DNA of 64,000 nt from Aricia agestis (GCF_905147365.1 NC_056425.1:5587501-5651500), one strand, 5' to 3'. Numbered from the stretch's first letter, positions 1 to 9,700 are shown. Numbers and translations are program-made. Notes: generated by a model not told the origin, from the sequence alone.

Positions 1-101
1 AGTGTTTGTATTAGTGAACAACAAAGGCACTAGGCCAGAACCCTGAGGAATTCCCGTTGTTTCAATGCATGCTACGCCAGAAAATCCTTTAACGTGCATT
101 T
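1..101 (-). pseudogene. LINE reverse-transcriptase fragment, cut by window edge
   Basis: Read on the minus strand from about 101 down to 1, one frame stays open and contains TTGIPQGSGLVPLLF. This matches the conserved G-[IV]-P-Q-G-S-x-L-x-P-x-L-F block of non-LTR retrotransposon reverse transcriptases. The element continues off the left edge. No further RT motif is visible to the right, so this is probably a truncated dead copy. The clade cannot be assigned from so short a piece. Confidence 0.5.
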
Positions 102-1336
102 GAAATAATATATTTAGCATAAATATTAATTTAATATTAAACTAGCTATCTCAATTAAGAACTTGGGCACAGAATATAACAAATAGTTTTGTCGAATGCT
201 TTTCAACAGTCAAAAATGTCCTAATTTCTTACAAAATTGGTTTATAGCTTCAACACCACGGTAGCTGGGGGGTAATTATATATTACAAGCACTTTTAATT
301 ACAACAAATGTTTTTATACCGTGAATTATACGAAACTACATGCTTCGCGTGATTAGAGTTCGAATTAGCGTAAATCATTACAATCTTAATTAGAAGCTTT
401 GTAAAGCTAAAGTTTTAGAAATTACTTAATATTTCTGTGAGCGGTTCGACCAAGTTATTTTAAATATAGGTTAACTTCAGCGTTTAATTTTATTCCGCCG
501 ATGTTACCTTTTATTTTTACTGGCATTATTTATCGATACTTTTATTTCCGATTTTGTTAATTTTTGTTTAATTCAATTCTTTGGATGATGAAGATTTTAG
601 CGGTAGATTAGCATTTGACCAATTGAAAACATTAATAATGACACCTGTTTTGCATCCATGCCTATGTGACTATGACTCCGACCTACAAAGTTATCTTGCA
701 GATTTTTACCACCCTTAAAAAGCATCTTATTTTTTGCCTGGTCCTACTTATATTTCACTTCTCTCTGCTTTAATTTCCTATTTATCTCAATTTAGAAAAA
801 TCGTATAAAAATAATAGCCGAAATCACATGAACTACGTCAAGAACTCAAGATTAGATTGAAAGTGTTAAAGCTATTTTTCTAGTCACAATTCCAGTGCAC
901 ACTGAACTATGATATCTAGATCGAATTTCCTAGAATCCTATAGCATATTTTACGTCAATGAATTCAAAGGAACCTCGTATACCTTTAAATTACGCTTTTG
1001 TTAGATTATTTCCACTTAACTCGTCTGCACGGAGCGAAGAATGAATATTTCGAAATCTTTTGTGCGACATGTCACTGTGCTCCAGTTTGAAACGGCCTAG
1101 TTCCTTCAGGTAATGACTGCCGACGAAATATAGGTTTCGAGGTTTGACACTTTGTTTTGATGATAGTTTTCAGATCTTTGTTATCTAACTACGAAAAGGC
1201 AGGTTTAATAGTGTATTTGTGCAGGTATATTTTGTTTGTTTTACTACAGCGCCTAAACCACTATACGATTTTTATAGTTCGTACATTATTGTAGGAGGAG
1301 TAAATTAAATACTCAATCTGAATCACTGAATACTCT
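102..1336. other. AT-rich intronic DNA, nothing recognised
   Basis: I see no coding signal, tRNA or clear repeat boundary in this stretch. Confidence 0.4.
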
Positions 1337-1512
1337 ACTCTCGGCGGCGGCTGGTTGAGAAGTGGGCGACAGCTCTCACGTCTGGCGACCATAATATCTT
1401 TGCCGCCCCACCTTGGTAGGCGGCCATCTTTGTTTATCAATACACTACATAGTTAAAGAGTTCTGACGAAGCACCGGTTCTTCCGCTGGGTTTCCAAAGC
1501 GGTGGGTTAACA
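1337..1512. other. GC-richer patch of unknown nature
   Basis: A locally GC-rich segment holds CGGCGGCGGC near 1342 and TTGCCGCCCCACC near 1400 in otherwise AT-rich DNA. There is no convincing open frame or splice-site pair. It could be an old repeat fragment or a conserved non-coding element. Confidence 0.25.
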
Positions 1513-2520
1513 AGTAGAATATTATAGAGTATTATGCTAATCAAGATTTTCATTTCGTAATGAATCAAAGTAATTAAAATAAAATTATTGAAATTGCCCA
1601 AACAAGTAAAGGGTTAACCCTACAACATATAAATTATTTTGAAGGGTATTTAACTTTTGATTATTATTATTTATTCAAGCTTGTTTATGTTGGTCGCACA
1701 ATATCCTGAATTTTTAAACTAACACGTGTATTGATAGGAAAAAACCTTTGTCTAAAGTTTTTAAATTCAGATTAAGGGTTGTTGTTGTTTGTTTAAAGTA
1801 GATATAAAAAAAATCCACAGCCGACCATAAAACCTCCTCTTTTTTGGAAGTCGGTTAAAAAGGTTTGACGTTAAAAAGCACTTCAAACATAGTAAATGAA
1901 AATAAAGTAGAAAATAATAAAAGTGATAGTGTTTCCTTATTTCGAGGCTAATATTACGAACATTTAAATTGGTAAAATTATACCCAACATGCTTTGCTAT
2001 TATTTAAATCTAAATAATTGGAATCAAAGTAATCATGCTAATAATAAACAAATACGAAACTGTGTCTATCTATTATTTATTCACGCTTTAACCGAGAACC
2101 GATTTGGAAGAAATTCGGTACGAAGATACCTTGAGTCCCAGGTAAAGACGTGATAGTTTTATCACAAAAAAAAATCCGGTTCTCAAAAAAATTTAGAAGA
2201 AAAAGTCCAGTAGTAAATACACTAGTACTAAAATATCAAACGGTAACATTGGCCTGTATGTAGTATTTTGTCCCTTAAATTTTCAACCTTTTACAACCTT
2301 CTTTTACTCGAGGACATAAAACAAGGTCCGAACTGGCTTTATTACAATAAGCCCGATTGAATTGGTTAAAAGGATTTCCATAATGGAAACCCTTAGAATA
2401 CATTTTATTGCCCTACAAATTACGGAAGATTTCTACGAGTACGTTCCGGCTTAACTTTGACTGCAAGTCTATTTTAGTAGCCAATGTTGTCAAAATATTT
2501 CTTTTTCTATAATAACTTGA
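1513..2520. other. AT-rich DNA with two repeat scraps
   Basis: It holds a scrap at about 1807-1866, whose minus strand reads AACCGACTTCCAAAAAAGAG, and another at 2053-2170 described separately. The same motif recurs near 26262 and 29191. Nothing else is recognised. Confidence 0.4.
2053..2170 (+). repeat. Interspersed repeat family R, degraded copy
   Basis: Family R recurs across the window. A full copy starts near TAATATTATAAATGTGAAAG, passes a run of TCTGTCTG, reads through TTTGAGTCCCG and TTTATCCCG, and ends near GCGGGCGTTATC. This copy keeps the middle (TTCGGTACGAAGATACCTTG then AGTCCC). Such repeats are common in Lepidoptera. The parent element is not identified here. Confidence 0.4.
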
Positions 2521-2559
2521 GTAATAATGTCCCAAAGAGGTGATTGGTAGTGTTCGAAG
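2521..2559 (+). repeat. 39-bp direct repeat, left copy
   Basis: The segment from GTAATAATGTCCC to GTTCGAAG is identical to 3271-3309. The two copies abut exactly the two ends of the inverted-repeat element at 2560-3270. It is much longer than an ordinary target-site duplication. Confidence 0.85.
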
Positions 2560-3270
2560 CATAAAGTATACCTAGCGGAATAGAGCAACAATCTCGAGCT
2601 GTCAAACAAAACCGAAATTGGTTTTCATCTGTGTGAAAAATAAGTATGTGTTCGTATAGGTACGTAAAAATACGTGTACGTACACAAGCATGATTGAACA
2701 TGAATTCTATGAGATTAAATTGTCAACGTGCGGCACGTGCCGACTGGACATCAAAAAAAGAGTGCTGCTGTTATGTATCACACCACTAGGGTTGCCATCA
2801 CATTTATATCCGTCGCCGGTCTAGCACGACAAAAATCCCGGACATTTGGCCGAAATATGGCTATTTCCCCGGACACCCATTAAAACTATTTTATATTTAC
2901 TATTACGTCCCAATTTTTTTCAACAAAAATTTGTAAAAATTTGATTATCTTAAGTCCTTGAAATCGTACCTACTTGATTTTGATCAAAGAAGGAAGAAAT
3001 GCTTAGCGAGTTTTTATCTTTCGTTTATTGCTGCCTGGCTAAAAAGTTGGATTTCTCTCAACAAAAGTCTCCATCCGGATTTCACCCGGACACTTTTCAA
3101 AAACCCGGCCGGACGGTCCCCGGACGTCCTTCAAACTAGGACAAATCCGGGGAAATCCGGACGGATGGCAACCCTACACACCACACGTCTCTTTTTACCA
3201 CGCGACTGATAGTGACATCTCTCTTGTCAGGCCTTTGTTTCTCTGTTCCGCTAAGTATATTAACTTTATG
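2560..3270. mobile_element. TIR element (CATAAAGT family), carrying a nested element
   Basis: The left end reads CATAAAGTATACCTAGCGGA and the reverse complement of the right end reads CATAAAGTTAATATACTTAG, giving imperfect terminal inverted repeats of about 35 bp. A second, shorter copy lies at 27499-27844 in the opposite internal order and is flanked by an 8-bp duplication. No transposase frame is present, so it is non-autonomous. The superfamily is unassigned; an 8-bp duplication would fit hAT or P. A different element at 2787-3174 sits inside it. Confidence 0.75.
2787..3174. mobile_element. TIR element (AGGGTTGCCATC family), nested
   Basis: It begins TAGGGTTGCCATC and ends GATGGCAACCCTA, perfect inverted ends flanked by TA. 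The interior has short GC-rich CCGGA/TCCGG motifs near both ends and is AT-rich in the middle. There is no coding capacity. A fragment with similar interior (TTTCTCTCAACAAAAGT here) recurs near 62305-62330. It interrupts the CATAAAGT element, so it is the younger insertion. Confidence 0.7.
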
Positions 3271-3309
3271 GTAATAATGTCCCAAAGAGGTGATTGGTAG
3301 TGTTCGAAG
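3271..3309 (+). repeat. 39-bp direct repeat, right copy
   Basis: Identical to 2521-2559 and begins immediately after the right terminus of the CATAAAGT element. Confidence 0.85.
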
Positions 3310-3396
3310 ACAGAAGTTTAAAACTGTATTGCCCTTCATAAAAATTAATTAATTAATATCGTTGTCTATTCGATACAAATGACATACATATTTCAT

Positions 3397-3719
3397 ACGT
3401 GGGAGAGCCATGCTTTACCACGAATGGGCCGGCTCGACCGGAGAAATACCACGTTCTCACAGAAACAGCGCTTACGCTGTGTTTCGCCGAGTGAGTGAGT
3501 TTACCGGAGGCCCAATCCCCTACCCTATTCCCTTCCCTACCCTCCCCTATTCCCATCCCTTCCCATCTCTACCCTCCCCTATTACCCTATTCCCTCTTAA
3601 AAGGCCGGCAACGCACCTGCAGCTCTTCTGATGCTGCGAGTGTCCATGGGCGACGGAAGTTGCATTCCATCAGGTGACCCGTTTGCTCGCTTGCCCCCTT
3701 ATTTCATAAAAAAAAAAAA
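3397..3719 (+). mobile_element. SINE-like family A, near full length
   Basis: Family A runs from ACGTGGGAGAGCC, through CGCTGTGTTTCGC and a tandem stretch of TCCCTACCCTCCCCTATT, to GGCGACGGAAGTTGC and TTATTTCATAAAAAA, ending in an A-run. Eight copies occur in the window in both orientations, some 5'-truncated. This and the A-rich 3' end fit retroposition. A GGCTCGACCGGAG motif near its start resembles a pol III B box, but a tRNA head is not clear. The short reading frames inside are artefacts of the tandem pyrimidine stretch. Confidence 0.75.
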
Positions 3720-3744
3720 TAACAATACATCTTTAGAATCAAAC

Positions 3745-3985
3745 AAGATGACGCCCGCAACTCCGTGGTGCCAAAATTCGGCCGGAAAACTGTACGGTTC
3801 CTCGACGATGGAGGGACCGTATATTTTTCCGGGATAAAAGTATCCTATGTCCTTTCCCGGGACTCAAAGTATCGGAATGATATCGGAGGATTAAAGTATA
3901 AGAGAAATCGGTTCAACCTTTCTTTCGTGGAAAGGTAACAGAAAGACAGACAGACAAACTGTCACATTTATAATATTAATTAAGT
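3745..3985 (-). repeat. Interspersed repeat family R
   Basis: Minus-oriented copy. ACGCCCGCAACTCCG marks its 3' side, TTTCCGGGATAAAAG the middle, and GACAGACAGAC followed by CATTTATAATATTAATTAAG the 5' side. Confidence 0.6.
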
Positions 3986-5072
3986 ACGGATAACGGATAT
4001 TAAGTATGTATACCATAGACACAAGATTGAAGATTGATATCCGATAACATGCAATGATATCAATTGCTTTGAAAAAAGGTCTCTGAACCTACAAAATTGG
4101 ATTAGGTCTCTGACATTACATCCTGACCCTTATGCAGACGGAATAAGGATCATTTAAGAATCCTAGGTAAAATCTCTTTTAGAACGAGGCCACATTGCTC
4201 TGGTGCGGTGCGTCGCGAGTGTTCAAAATACAAGACTGTGATCATCACAGTGTGATTGTATTCCTTATGCGTCCGATGCAACTTTTCATAATATTATTAT
4301 GTTTCATAAAACACTAGATAATATTGGCGACAATTTTGTGCCTAAGGCATTGCAAAATAGCAATTTTTGGGATAAAACTACCCCTAGATGTACCAAAATC
4401 GACTTAGCAGACCAAAAAATAGTAGCTGTAGACTTTCGAGTTTATAATATTAGTCCACAGTAATATAAGTGTTAATACCTCGACTGTTGGAATCGCAGAC
4501 ACAATAGATTTTCAATTGTTATGTTAGGCGGGTGCCGCTTGGGAATTTTCATGTGAAACGCTAAAACGGCGCTGCGATAACGCGCCGCAGCATAGCAATG
4601 TGGCTTCACTCTAAACTGTAAAGAGGAGTCAGTCCTTAACGTTTCACAAGTCAAATTACCCGGCCAGGGGATGGACGGGACGTCAATACTCCCATCTCCA
4701 GGGTACTGAGCAACTCGATTCACTGCATAATTATGCCGCTTTCAGCTGTGGTCTACATTCTAGAATTCGCTAGACATATCGAATTTTTACTTATTTGGGG
4801 ATTGTGACGCCAGTGCAATGAGTTTCTAAAATACTAGAGTAGCAATGTCTTACAAAAGATTCTCAGAAATGCGTAACCACTTTTTTGTTCAAAAGACAAT
4901 GTCAAGTCATATATTCGTTATGTCATTACTCATTATGTATGTGAGATATGCCTGCAGGCATCTTCGAAGTGGCAACGCGTTGCTACCGTAAACTTCCAAT
5001 CTAGTTACGTTAGTAACATAGAATATCATTGCGCCAGTGTGTGTAACTGTATATGCAGGGTGTTACTTTATT
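3986..5072. other. Intronic DNA, nothing recognised
   Basis: No gene, tRNA or clear repeat is seen. The longest open frames are short and show no family resemblance. Confidence 0.4.
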
Positions 5073-5074
5073 AT

Positions 5075-5210
5075 AGGGTTCGGTATCCATGATAATATTA
5101 TATAAATACGAAAGTCGTAAAAAATACTAAAAATCAACCAAACTTGGTTGACTACCTACGGAAAATAATAAATCAACAAAACTTGGTTGACTGCGGTACC
5201 CTAAAACGTA
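5075..5210. repeat. Small TIR element with duplicated palindromes
   Basis: It is bounded by TATAGGGTTCGGTATCC on the left and GCGGTACCCTA on the right, an imperfect inverted pair. Inside, the palindrome-like CAACCAAACTTGGTTGAC and CAACAAAACTTGGTTGAC occur in tandem about 55 bp apart. Confidence 0.5.
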
Positions 5211-5243
5211 ACCCTAACCAGCAGATTTTTTGTACATCGGTAG

Positions 5244-5251
5244 GTTAATAG
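5244..5251. repeat. Target-site duplication of P-like element, left
   Basis: GTTAATAG, matched exactly at 7367-7374. Confidence 0.8.
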
Positions 5252-5439
5252 CACGGACGTAAAAAAAATACGGACGGATCGCCATTAAGAAATGAGTGAA
5301 GCACCCTTAATAAGCCCAGGCGATCATATGTACACATCTTGCACAAACACTCGCACTGTAATAAGCCGATCGTACCGCCATTACGCAATTAGACTGCATC
5401 GCGGTGACACATCTTTGTCATTCATAAATAAAAATAAAT

Positions 5440-5516
5440 ATGCCATCTTGTGTTGCAAAATGGTGCAAGAACAATACAACCTTACACAAAAAACATCAAG
5501 GAATAATATTTCATAG
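5440..5516 (+). pseudogene. THAP-domain first exon of a P-like transposase (remnant)
   Basis: The frame starts MPSCVAKWCKNNT and ends IIFHR at a strong donor, CATAG|GTAAGA (5512-5522). A start Met-Pro-Ser-Cys, a second Cys five residues later, and a terminal F-H-R before a phase-2 intron are what the first exon of a THAP (C2CH) domain looks like. It lies 188 bp inside the left end of the element. No following exon with the THAP Trp, Cys-x2-His or AVPTIF-type motif was found, and no RNase-H-like catalytic region. It is therefore a remnant, though its frame and donor are intact. The peptide is only 25 residues, which limits certainty. Confidence 0.6.
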
Positions 5517-5739
5517 GTAAGATAACATATTTTTAAAGTATTTTGATAAAATAATGTAAATATTAATTCAACTTCAACAGGTCAGTAATGTCCATAACGA
5601 AGTGGGGAAATTTTCCCCAAACCGGGGAAAATTTTAAATTATTTTTAAATAATCAAATAATTAATTTTATTGTCTTTTATTAGTGTCATGTAAGTATTTA
5701 GCATACTATTGACCAGTAATTAGGCAGGAATACAATAAT

Positions 5740-6142
5740 AGGGGTGTAGACAGTAAACGAAATCTAATACAAATTATTGTTTTTTTGAGAGTTTGTATTA
5801 TAGAATTACCAAAAATGGACATATTTTACTTAATAACTTTATAATATTTTTTATATTTAATAAGTGATTTTTTTTATTTAAATAAGAGTGTATTTATTTT
5901 TTATACATATTTTTAGGTGTAACAAAATACTTATGTACTATCAGAGAAGTTGATTCCTATGCAAATCGGGGACATAAGTAGTTTGGTTGCGTTACGTCAA
6001 ACCCAGCTGACAGATCACAATTAACATTGAATTGACATAAGTATTCGACCAAATAACGTTGGTCTGTCAGTTGCATAGGAATCAACTTCCTTGATGGTAC
6101 ATCTGTAAAATAAATATATTTCCTAAAATAGTCTACACCCCT
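5740..6142. mobile_element. TIR element (AGGGGTGTAGAC), nested in P-like element
   Basis: It starts AGGGGTGTAGAC and ends GTCTACACCCCT, perfect 12-bp inverted ends. There is no coding capacity. It contains a second inverted-repeat unit at 5944-6090. Confidence 0.6.
5944..6090. mobile_element. Inverted-repeat MITE, nested a second level
   Basis: The arms are GAAGTTGATTCCTATGCAA on the left and TTGCATAGGAATCAACTTC on the right, perfect over 19 bp, with an internal segment of about 105 bp. Confidence 0.65.
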
Positions 6143-6186
6143 ATTAATTTCTTAATTTACAAAAGTGGATATAACTGTTGTTTGAC

Positions 6187-6446
6187 GACCTCTGTGGCTC
6201 AGTGGGTGGGCTGTCGGTGGCTCAAGCCGGGGGTCGCGGGGTCGAATCCTGCCGACGGAACAAAAAGTTTTCAAAGTTCCTGGGTCATGGGTGTGTATTA
6301 AATATGTGTATCATATAATAAAAATCTTAAATATATGTATAGTATAACAGTATTAAATATATTTCCGTTGTCTGGTACCCGTAACACAAGTCCTTCAGGT
6401 ACTTAGCACAGGGTCAGACTGACGTGGTGTGAAGCGTCCATAGATA
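6187..6446 (+). mobile_element. tRNA-derived SINE, family B
   Basis: The head resembles a tRNA gene, with an A-box-like GTGGCTCAGTGGGT and a B-box-like GGGGTCGAATCC. A body (GTTTTCAAAGTTCCTGGGTC) follows, then an AT-rich tract and a tail reading CAGACTGACGTGGTGTGAAG. The head lacks a foldable mature tRNA with a terminal acceptor pair, so I do not call it a functional tRNA. Other copies are at 21922-22156 and 61576-61844, with a head fragment at 29341-29410. Confidence 0.75.
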
Positions 6447-6746
6447 AAATTGTTGTCTTAGATTTCCTTCAGTAGTAGGGGAGGGAAGGTGCTATTGGTG
6501 TAGTCACCCGAGCGTCATTGAGACCTAGTAGGAATGAAAATATTGAATGGACCTCTAGACCAGGAATAAATTTAACACCATGTTAGGTGATTTGATTTGA
6601 CGTTAGCGCATGGTAGAACTCTCGATAGCTCTAACAGGCCGTTAACTGATTTAACAAGCCATTATTTATTTAATATTACTTGATTGTTTGATGAAACGGG
6701 TTACGGGACTTAAGTATCTTATATCTTTTCGTATACAGTAGGCCTA

Positions 6747-6882
6747 CTACGAAACCGTTTTGAGACTCAAACAATCGAACGAGAATGCCGCGTCCCGCTC
6801 TAACAACGCCATTTCACGTTTGTAAGAGTAGGACGCAACATTCTCGTACGATTGTTTGAGTCTCAAAACCGTTTCGTGGTAC
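6747..6882. mobile_element. Inverted-repeat MITE (GAAACCGTTTTGAGACTC family)
   Basis: The arms ACGAAACCGTTTTGAGACTC and GAGTCTCAAAACCGTTTCGT flank inner arms GAATGCCGCGTCC / GGACGCAACATTC. The whole 136-bp unit is one imperfect palindrome. A partial copy interrupts the foldback structure at 14493-14596. Confidence 0.7.
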
Positions 6883-6885
6883 GGA

Positions 6886-7012
6886 CCCTGGTTTCTTATA
6901 TATATCTATCTCTAAACGATAAATCTGTCTAGCTAGGAATTATTTTTAGAAAATGTCATTTTATTCGTGTTTTATCGAATACCGAGCAAAGCTCGGTCAA
7001 ATAGCTAGTATA
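6886..7012 (-). repeat. Interspersed repeat family V
   Basis: It contains ATTCGTGTTTTATCGAATAC followed by the palindrome CGAGCAAAGCTCG and ends TAGCTAGTA. The opposite-orientation copy is at 44551-44712. The parent element is unknown. Confidence 0.5.
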
Positions 7013-7366
7013 ATTTTATTATTGTAAATGTTTGTACATAATCATTATTACTAATAATGTTATGTAAATAATATACTTCTCTGTACGTAACATGTGTTTT
7101 TTTTTCTATCTATAGTGTCATAAAAATAATATTTTCATTATGACATCTTTAACAACCGCTTACATTTCTGAAGCAAAAAAAACATAAAAATATGTTTAAG
7201 TATAAAAAGTACATTTAACTTGTCTGAGTTTACAAAATTTAAAAGTAGGGAAATTTATGATTTATATGGCAACCCTCATATCACGCACACGTCCTACACG
7301 GGCGGCCATAACTAGGCTTCACTCGTGATTAGAGAAGGTTACGTCCGTACTTTTTTTACGTCTGTG

Positions 7367-7374
7367 GTTAATAG
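7367..7374. repeat. Target-site duplication of P-like element, right
   Basis: GTTAATAG, identical to 5244-5251. Confidence 0.8.
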
Positions 7375-7667
7375 TTAAATAATTTAAGAGTAGGTAATAT
7401 TGTCCTACAAATAGAACAATCGATATTTTAGAACCATCAAATCAAAGTATGAAATCCATTCTATCTCTGTTAGCAACCATTTTCACGATTTTTCGCAGAT
7501 AAAAATGTTGTTTGTTTTATCAAAATGAAGCTACTCACAAAAAATTTGCTTGATAGTAATAAAAAAAAATTGTTCTAGGGCTCCCTGGCCATAATACTTT
7601 TTATCCTGAAAAAATTTAAGGGTTTTCACGCAACAAACGAAGTTGCTTGCAAGACTTCAAACACTAA

Positions 7668-7805
7668 GGGCCTGTTTCACCACTTCCTGATAAGTGCCGA
7701 ATAGGCTATCCACCACTTAACTTGACAGATGAAGTATGGAGAATCTGTCAAAAAAGCTGTGAATAGCCTATTCGGCACTTTATCGGAAAGTGGTGAAACA
7801 GGCCC
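7668..7805. mobile_element. MITE (GGGCCTGTTTCACCACTT), TAA target duplication
   Basis: A 138-bp near-palindrome begins GGGCCTGTTTCACCACTT and ends with its inverse. It is flanked by TAA at 7665-7667 and 7806-7808. A second copy at 24525-24662 is also flanked by TAA. A 3-bp TWA duplication is the hallmark of PIF/Harbinger elements, so that assignment is inferred. Confidence 0.75.
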
Positions 7806-7998
7806 TAAGACATATTGGTACTATTAATTAAAAATTTGTAAGAAAAGTCGTAAGTATCTAGAAGCGTTATAAAGCGAGGATGTCCTGTGAATAAACCTCC
7901 TTACAGTTCATTATTTCCTCGGCGTATTATAGCAACTATCTGCCACTCGTACCTGGAACAAAATAAAACAGTTAGTAAACTTAGCAATAAAAAATATA

Positions 7999-8157
7999 CT
8001 AGCTGTCCCAGTGAACTTCGTGTCACTTTAAAACCTTCCCTGAATTTCTACGAATATTTTAAGACTAAAATCAGCCCAATCCGTTCAGCCGTTTTCGAGT
8101 TTTAGCGCGACTAACACATTTGAAAATCCATTTTTATATATAAGATAAGATAGCAAT
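7999..8157 (+). repeat. Interspersed repeat (GTCCCAGTGAACTTCGTGTC family)
   Basis: It begins ACTAGCTGTCCCAGTGAACT, passes CTGAATTTCTACGAATATTT and TCAGCCGTTTTCGAGTTTTA, and ends in TTTTATATATAAGATAAGA. This is typical of lepidopteran repeat tails. The parent element is not established. Confidence 0.5.
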
Positions 8158-8230
8158 ATTATATCAGACAGAGTCAAAATATGAATAATGATAATTGGTC
8201 ATACGAATTTACAATCTACTCCGCGAGTAG

Positions 8231-8526
8231 ACGTGGGAGAGCCATGCTTCGGCATGAATGGGGGCCTCGACCGGAGAAATACCATGATACACAGAAAACG
8301 GGCGTGAAGCAGCGCTTGCGCTGTGTTTCGCAGAGTGAGTGAGTTTACCGGAGGCCCAATCTCCTACCCTATTCCCTTCCCTACCCTCCCCTATTACCCT
8401 ATTCCCTCTTAAAAGGCCGGCAACGCACTTGCAGCTCTTTTGATGCTGCGAGTGTCCATGGGCGACGGAAGTTGCTTTTCATCAGGTGACCCGTTTACTC
8501 GTTTGCCCCCTTATTTCATAAAAAAA
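8231..8526 (+). mobile_element. SINE-like family A, second copy
   Basis: Complete from ACGTGGGAGAGCC to the A-run, with one fewer tandem TCCC/ACCCTCCCC unit than the copy at 3397. Confidence 0.75.
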
Positions 8527-9079
8527 GTCTAAGATATAATAATTGGACGCATAATAAGCATATTACAACTTAAAGTTGAACAAGCGTCTGAATCTGAAGA
8601 TTACCTAGAATTCCGTATCCATAGTTTAATGGCAGACATCACCAAGATTTCAACTAGAAACTATCCTATGAATTATACAAGTTGCGTCGCAGTTTTGTAC
8701 ACAACGAGACAGTGAACTAATACGTTTATGACGTAACTACTCTTTGGCTTCCAGTTCGGAACAATTAAGTCAAGTTACCGACAAACGAGCCAAATATAAG
8801 CCGGTCGATAATTTCAGTCGGTGATAACTTGCTCGCGCTAATAACGCCATTTTATTCGCCTTTAACGTTTTAGAAGCTTCTTTAGCAGCGTTGTATGCTA
8901 TTTTGGAAGTAAAAAAGGTTAAACTCGCGAAAGCACACGTGACATGATCTAAAATTCCTAAGACGGATATCCCGTAAAGCGAATCTTCTTTATAGTGCGT
9001 CTCAAAAATTTTGTAGAGTTATGGTCAGTCATAGTGAATTTTGTTAAGTATTTGAAAGCTGCTTCGTTTTATTGGTAAA
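8527..9079. other. Unique-looking intronic DNA
   Basis: Nothing recognised. Confidence 0.35.
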
Positions 9080-9230
9080 CTAGCTGACCCGGCAACGTTG
9101 TTTTGCCATATTTTAAAATAAAATATGGCAAAACTTAATTTTTTTAAAATTAAGTTTTGCCATCTCTAATACTTATCAATATAAAAAGTAGATAAAAACT
9201 TATTCCCACTGTGACACGAGAATTTTATAC
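9080..9230 (+). repeat. Repeat family D, internally deleted, with overlapping hairpins
   Basis: Family D typically runs from CTAGCTGTCCCGGCAAACGT, through GTCACCATGG and CCCGTCGCACAAACAATGG, to GCCGTTTCGGAGGAGTA and GTGACACGAGAATTTTATA. Here the two ends are joined through an inverted section. GTTTTGCCATATTTTA pairs with its exact inverse (9100-9134), and the shared right arm can instead pair with the next segment (9127-9161). Confidence 0.55.
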
Positions 9231-9552
9231 TTTAGAAGAAGATAATTAACAGTTGTCTTCGCCTTAAACTTTCAACATAATTGGTTTACCTAAGATTAAA
9301 ACAGTAGGTAGTCAACTCGTACACCATTCAAAACACCCAGTTAACTATTTTGTTAAAATTGTGCACGCTAGCTCGGAACTGGGTCAAAATGCACATTCCC
9401 AATATAAATACAGTAACGAGGCAAATTAAATAATTGTTTGTAAAATGCGCCATTTTGAACGCGATGACGTGTAAACAAAATGGCCGATTGAATTACAATT
9501 TACAACGAAAGGGACGCTGCAAACCAAAAAAGAGCTTTCTGAAAATGCTGCT
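9231..9552. other. Intronic DNA
   Basis: Nothing recognised. Confidence 0.35.
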
Positions 9553-9700
9553 TTTTAACCCTGAGGACCTAAAAAAGAGGGGTGTTATAAGTTTGACGTA
9601 TCTGTCTGTCTGTCCGTGGCATCGTAGCATCCAAACGGAGGAGACGGATTTTGATCTAGGTTGTTTTGTTAGAAAGATAACTAGATCGAGAGTTTTCTAA
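9553..9700 (+). repeat. Interspersed repeat (GGGGTGTTATAAGTTTGACG family)
   Basis: It contains GGGGTGTTATAAGTTTGACG, TCTGTCTGTCTGTCCGTGGC and ATCGTAGC. It is related to the AACCGACTTCC scraps seen near 1850, 26262 and 29191. The open frame across it is not coding. Confidence 0.45.

Larger units (their letters stand above)
5252..7366 (+). mobile_element. P-superfamily-like DNA transposon relic with THAP exon
   Basis: The 25-bp ends start CACGGACGT on the left and, reverse complemented, CACAGACGT on the right. Both continue through an A-run into TACGGACG, with two mismatches. GAGTGAAGC is shared subterminally. Exact 8-bp duplications (GTTAATAG) flank the element. The left end carries an exon that reads as the start of a THAP zinc finger, which is the DNA-binding domain of P-type transposases. 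TIRs, 8-bp duplication and THAP together favour the P superfamily over Kolobok, which duplicates TTAA. No catalytic domain remains. The interior holds MITEs, a tRNA-SINE and a family V fragment, so this is a non-autonomous or decayed copy. Confidence 0.7.

Noticed and set aside
6187..6260. tRNA gene on the plus strand
   Set aside because: It is the head of family B SINE, repeated at 22085-22156 and 61775-61844 with a shared body. No clean cloverleaf ends were seen.
5244..7374. Kolobok element with TTAA duplication
   Set aside because: TTAA lies at both ends, but the match extends to eight bases (GTTAATAG), and the TIRs align best starting after all eight. P-type is the better fit.
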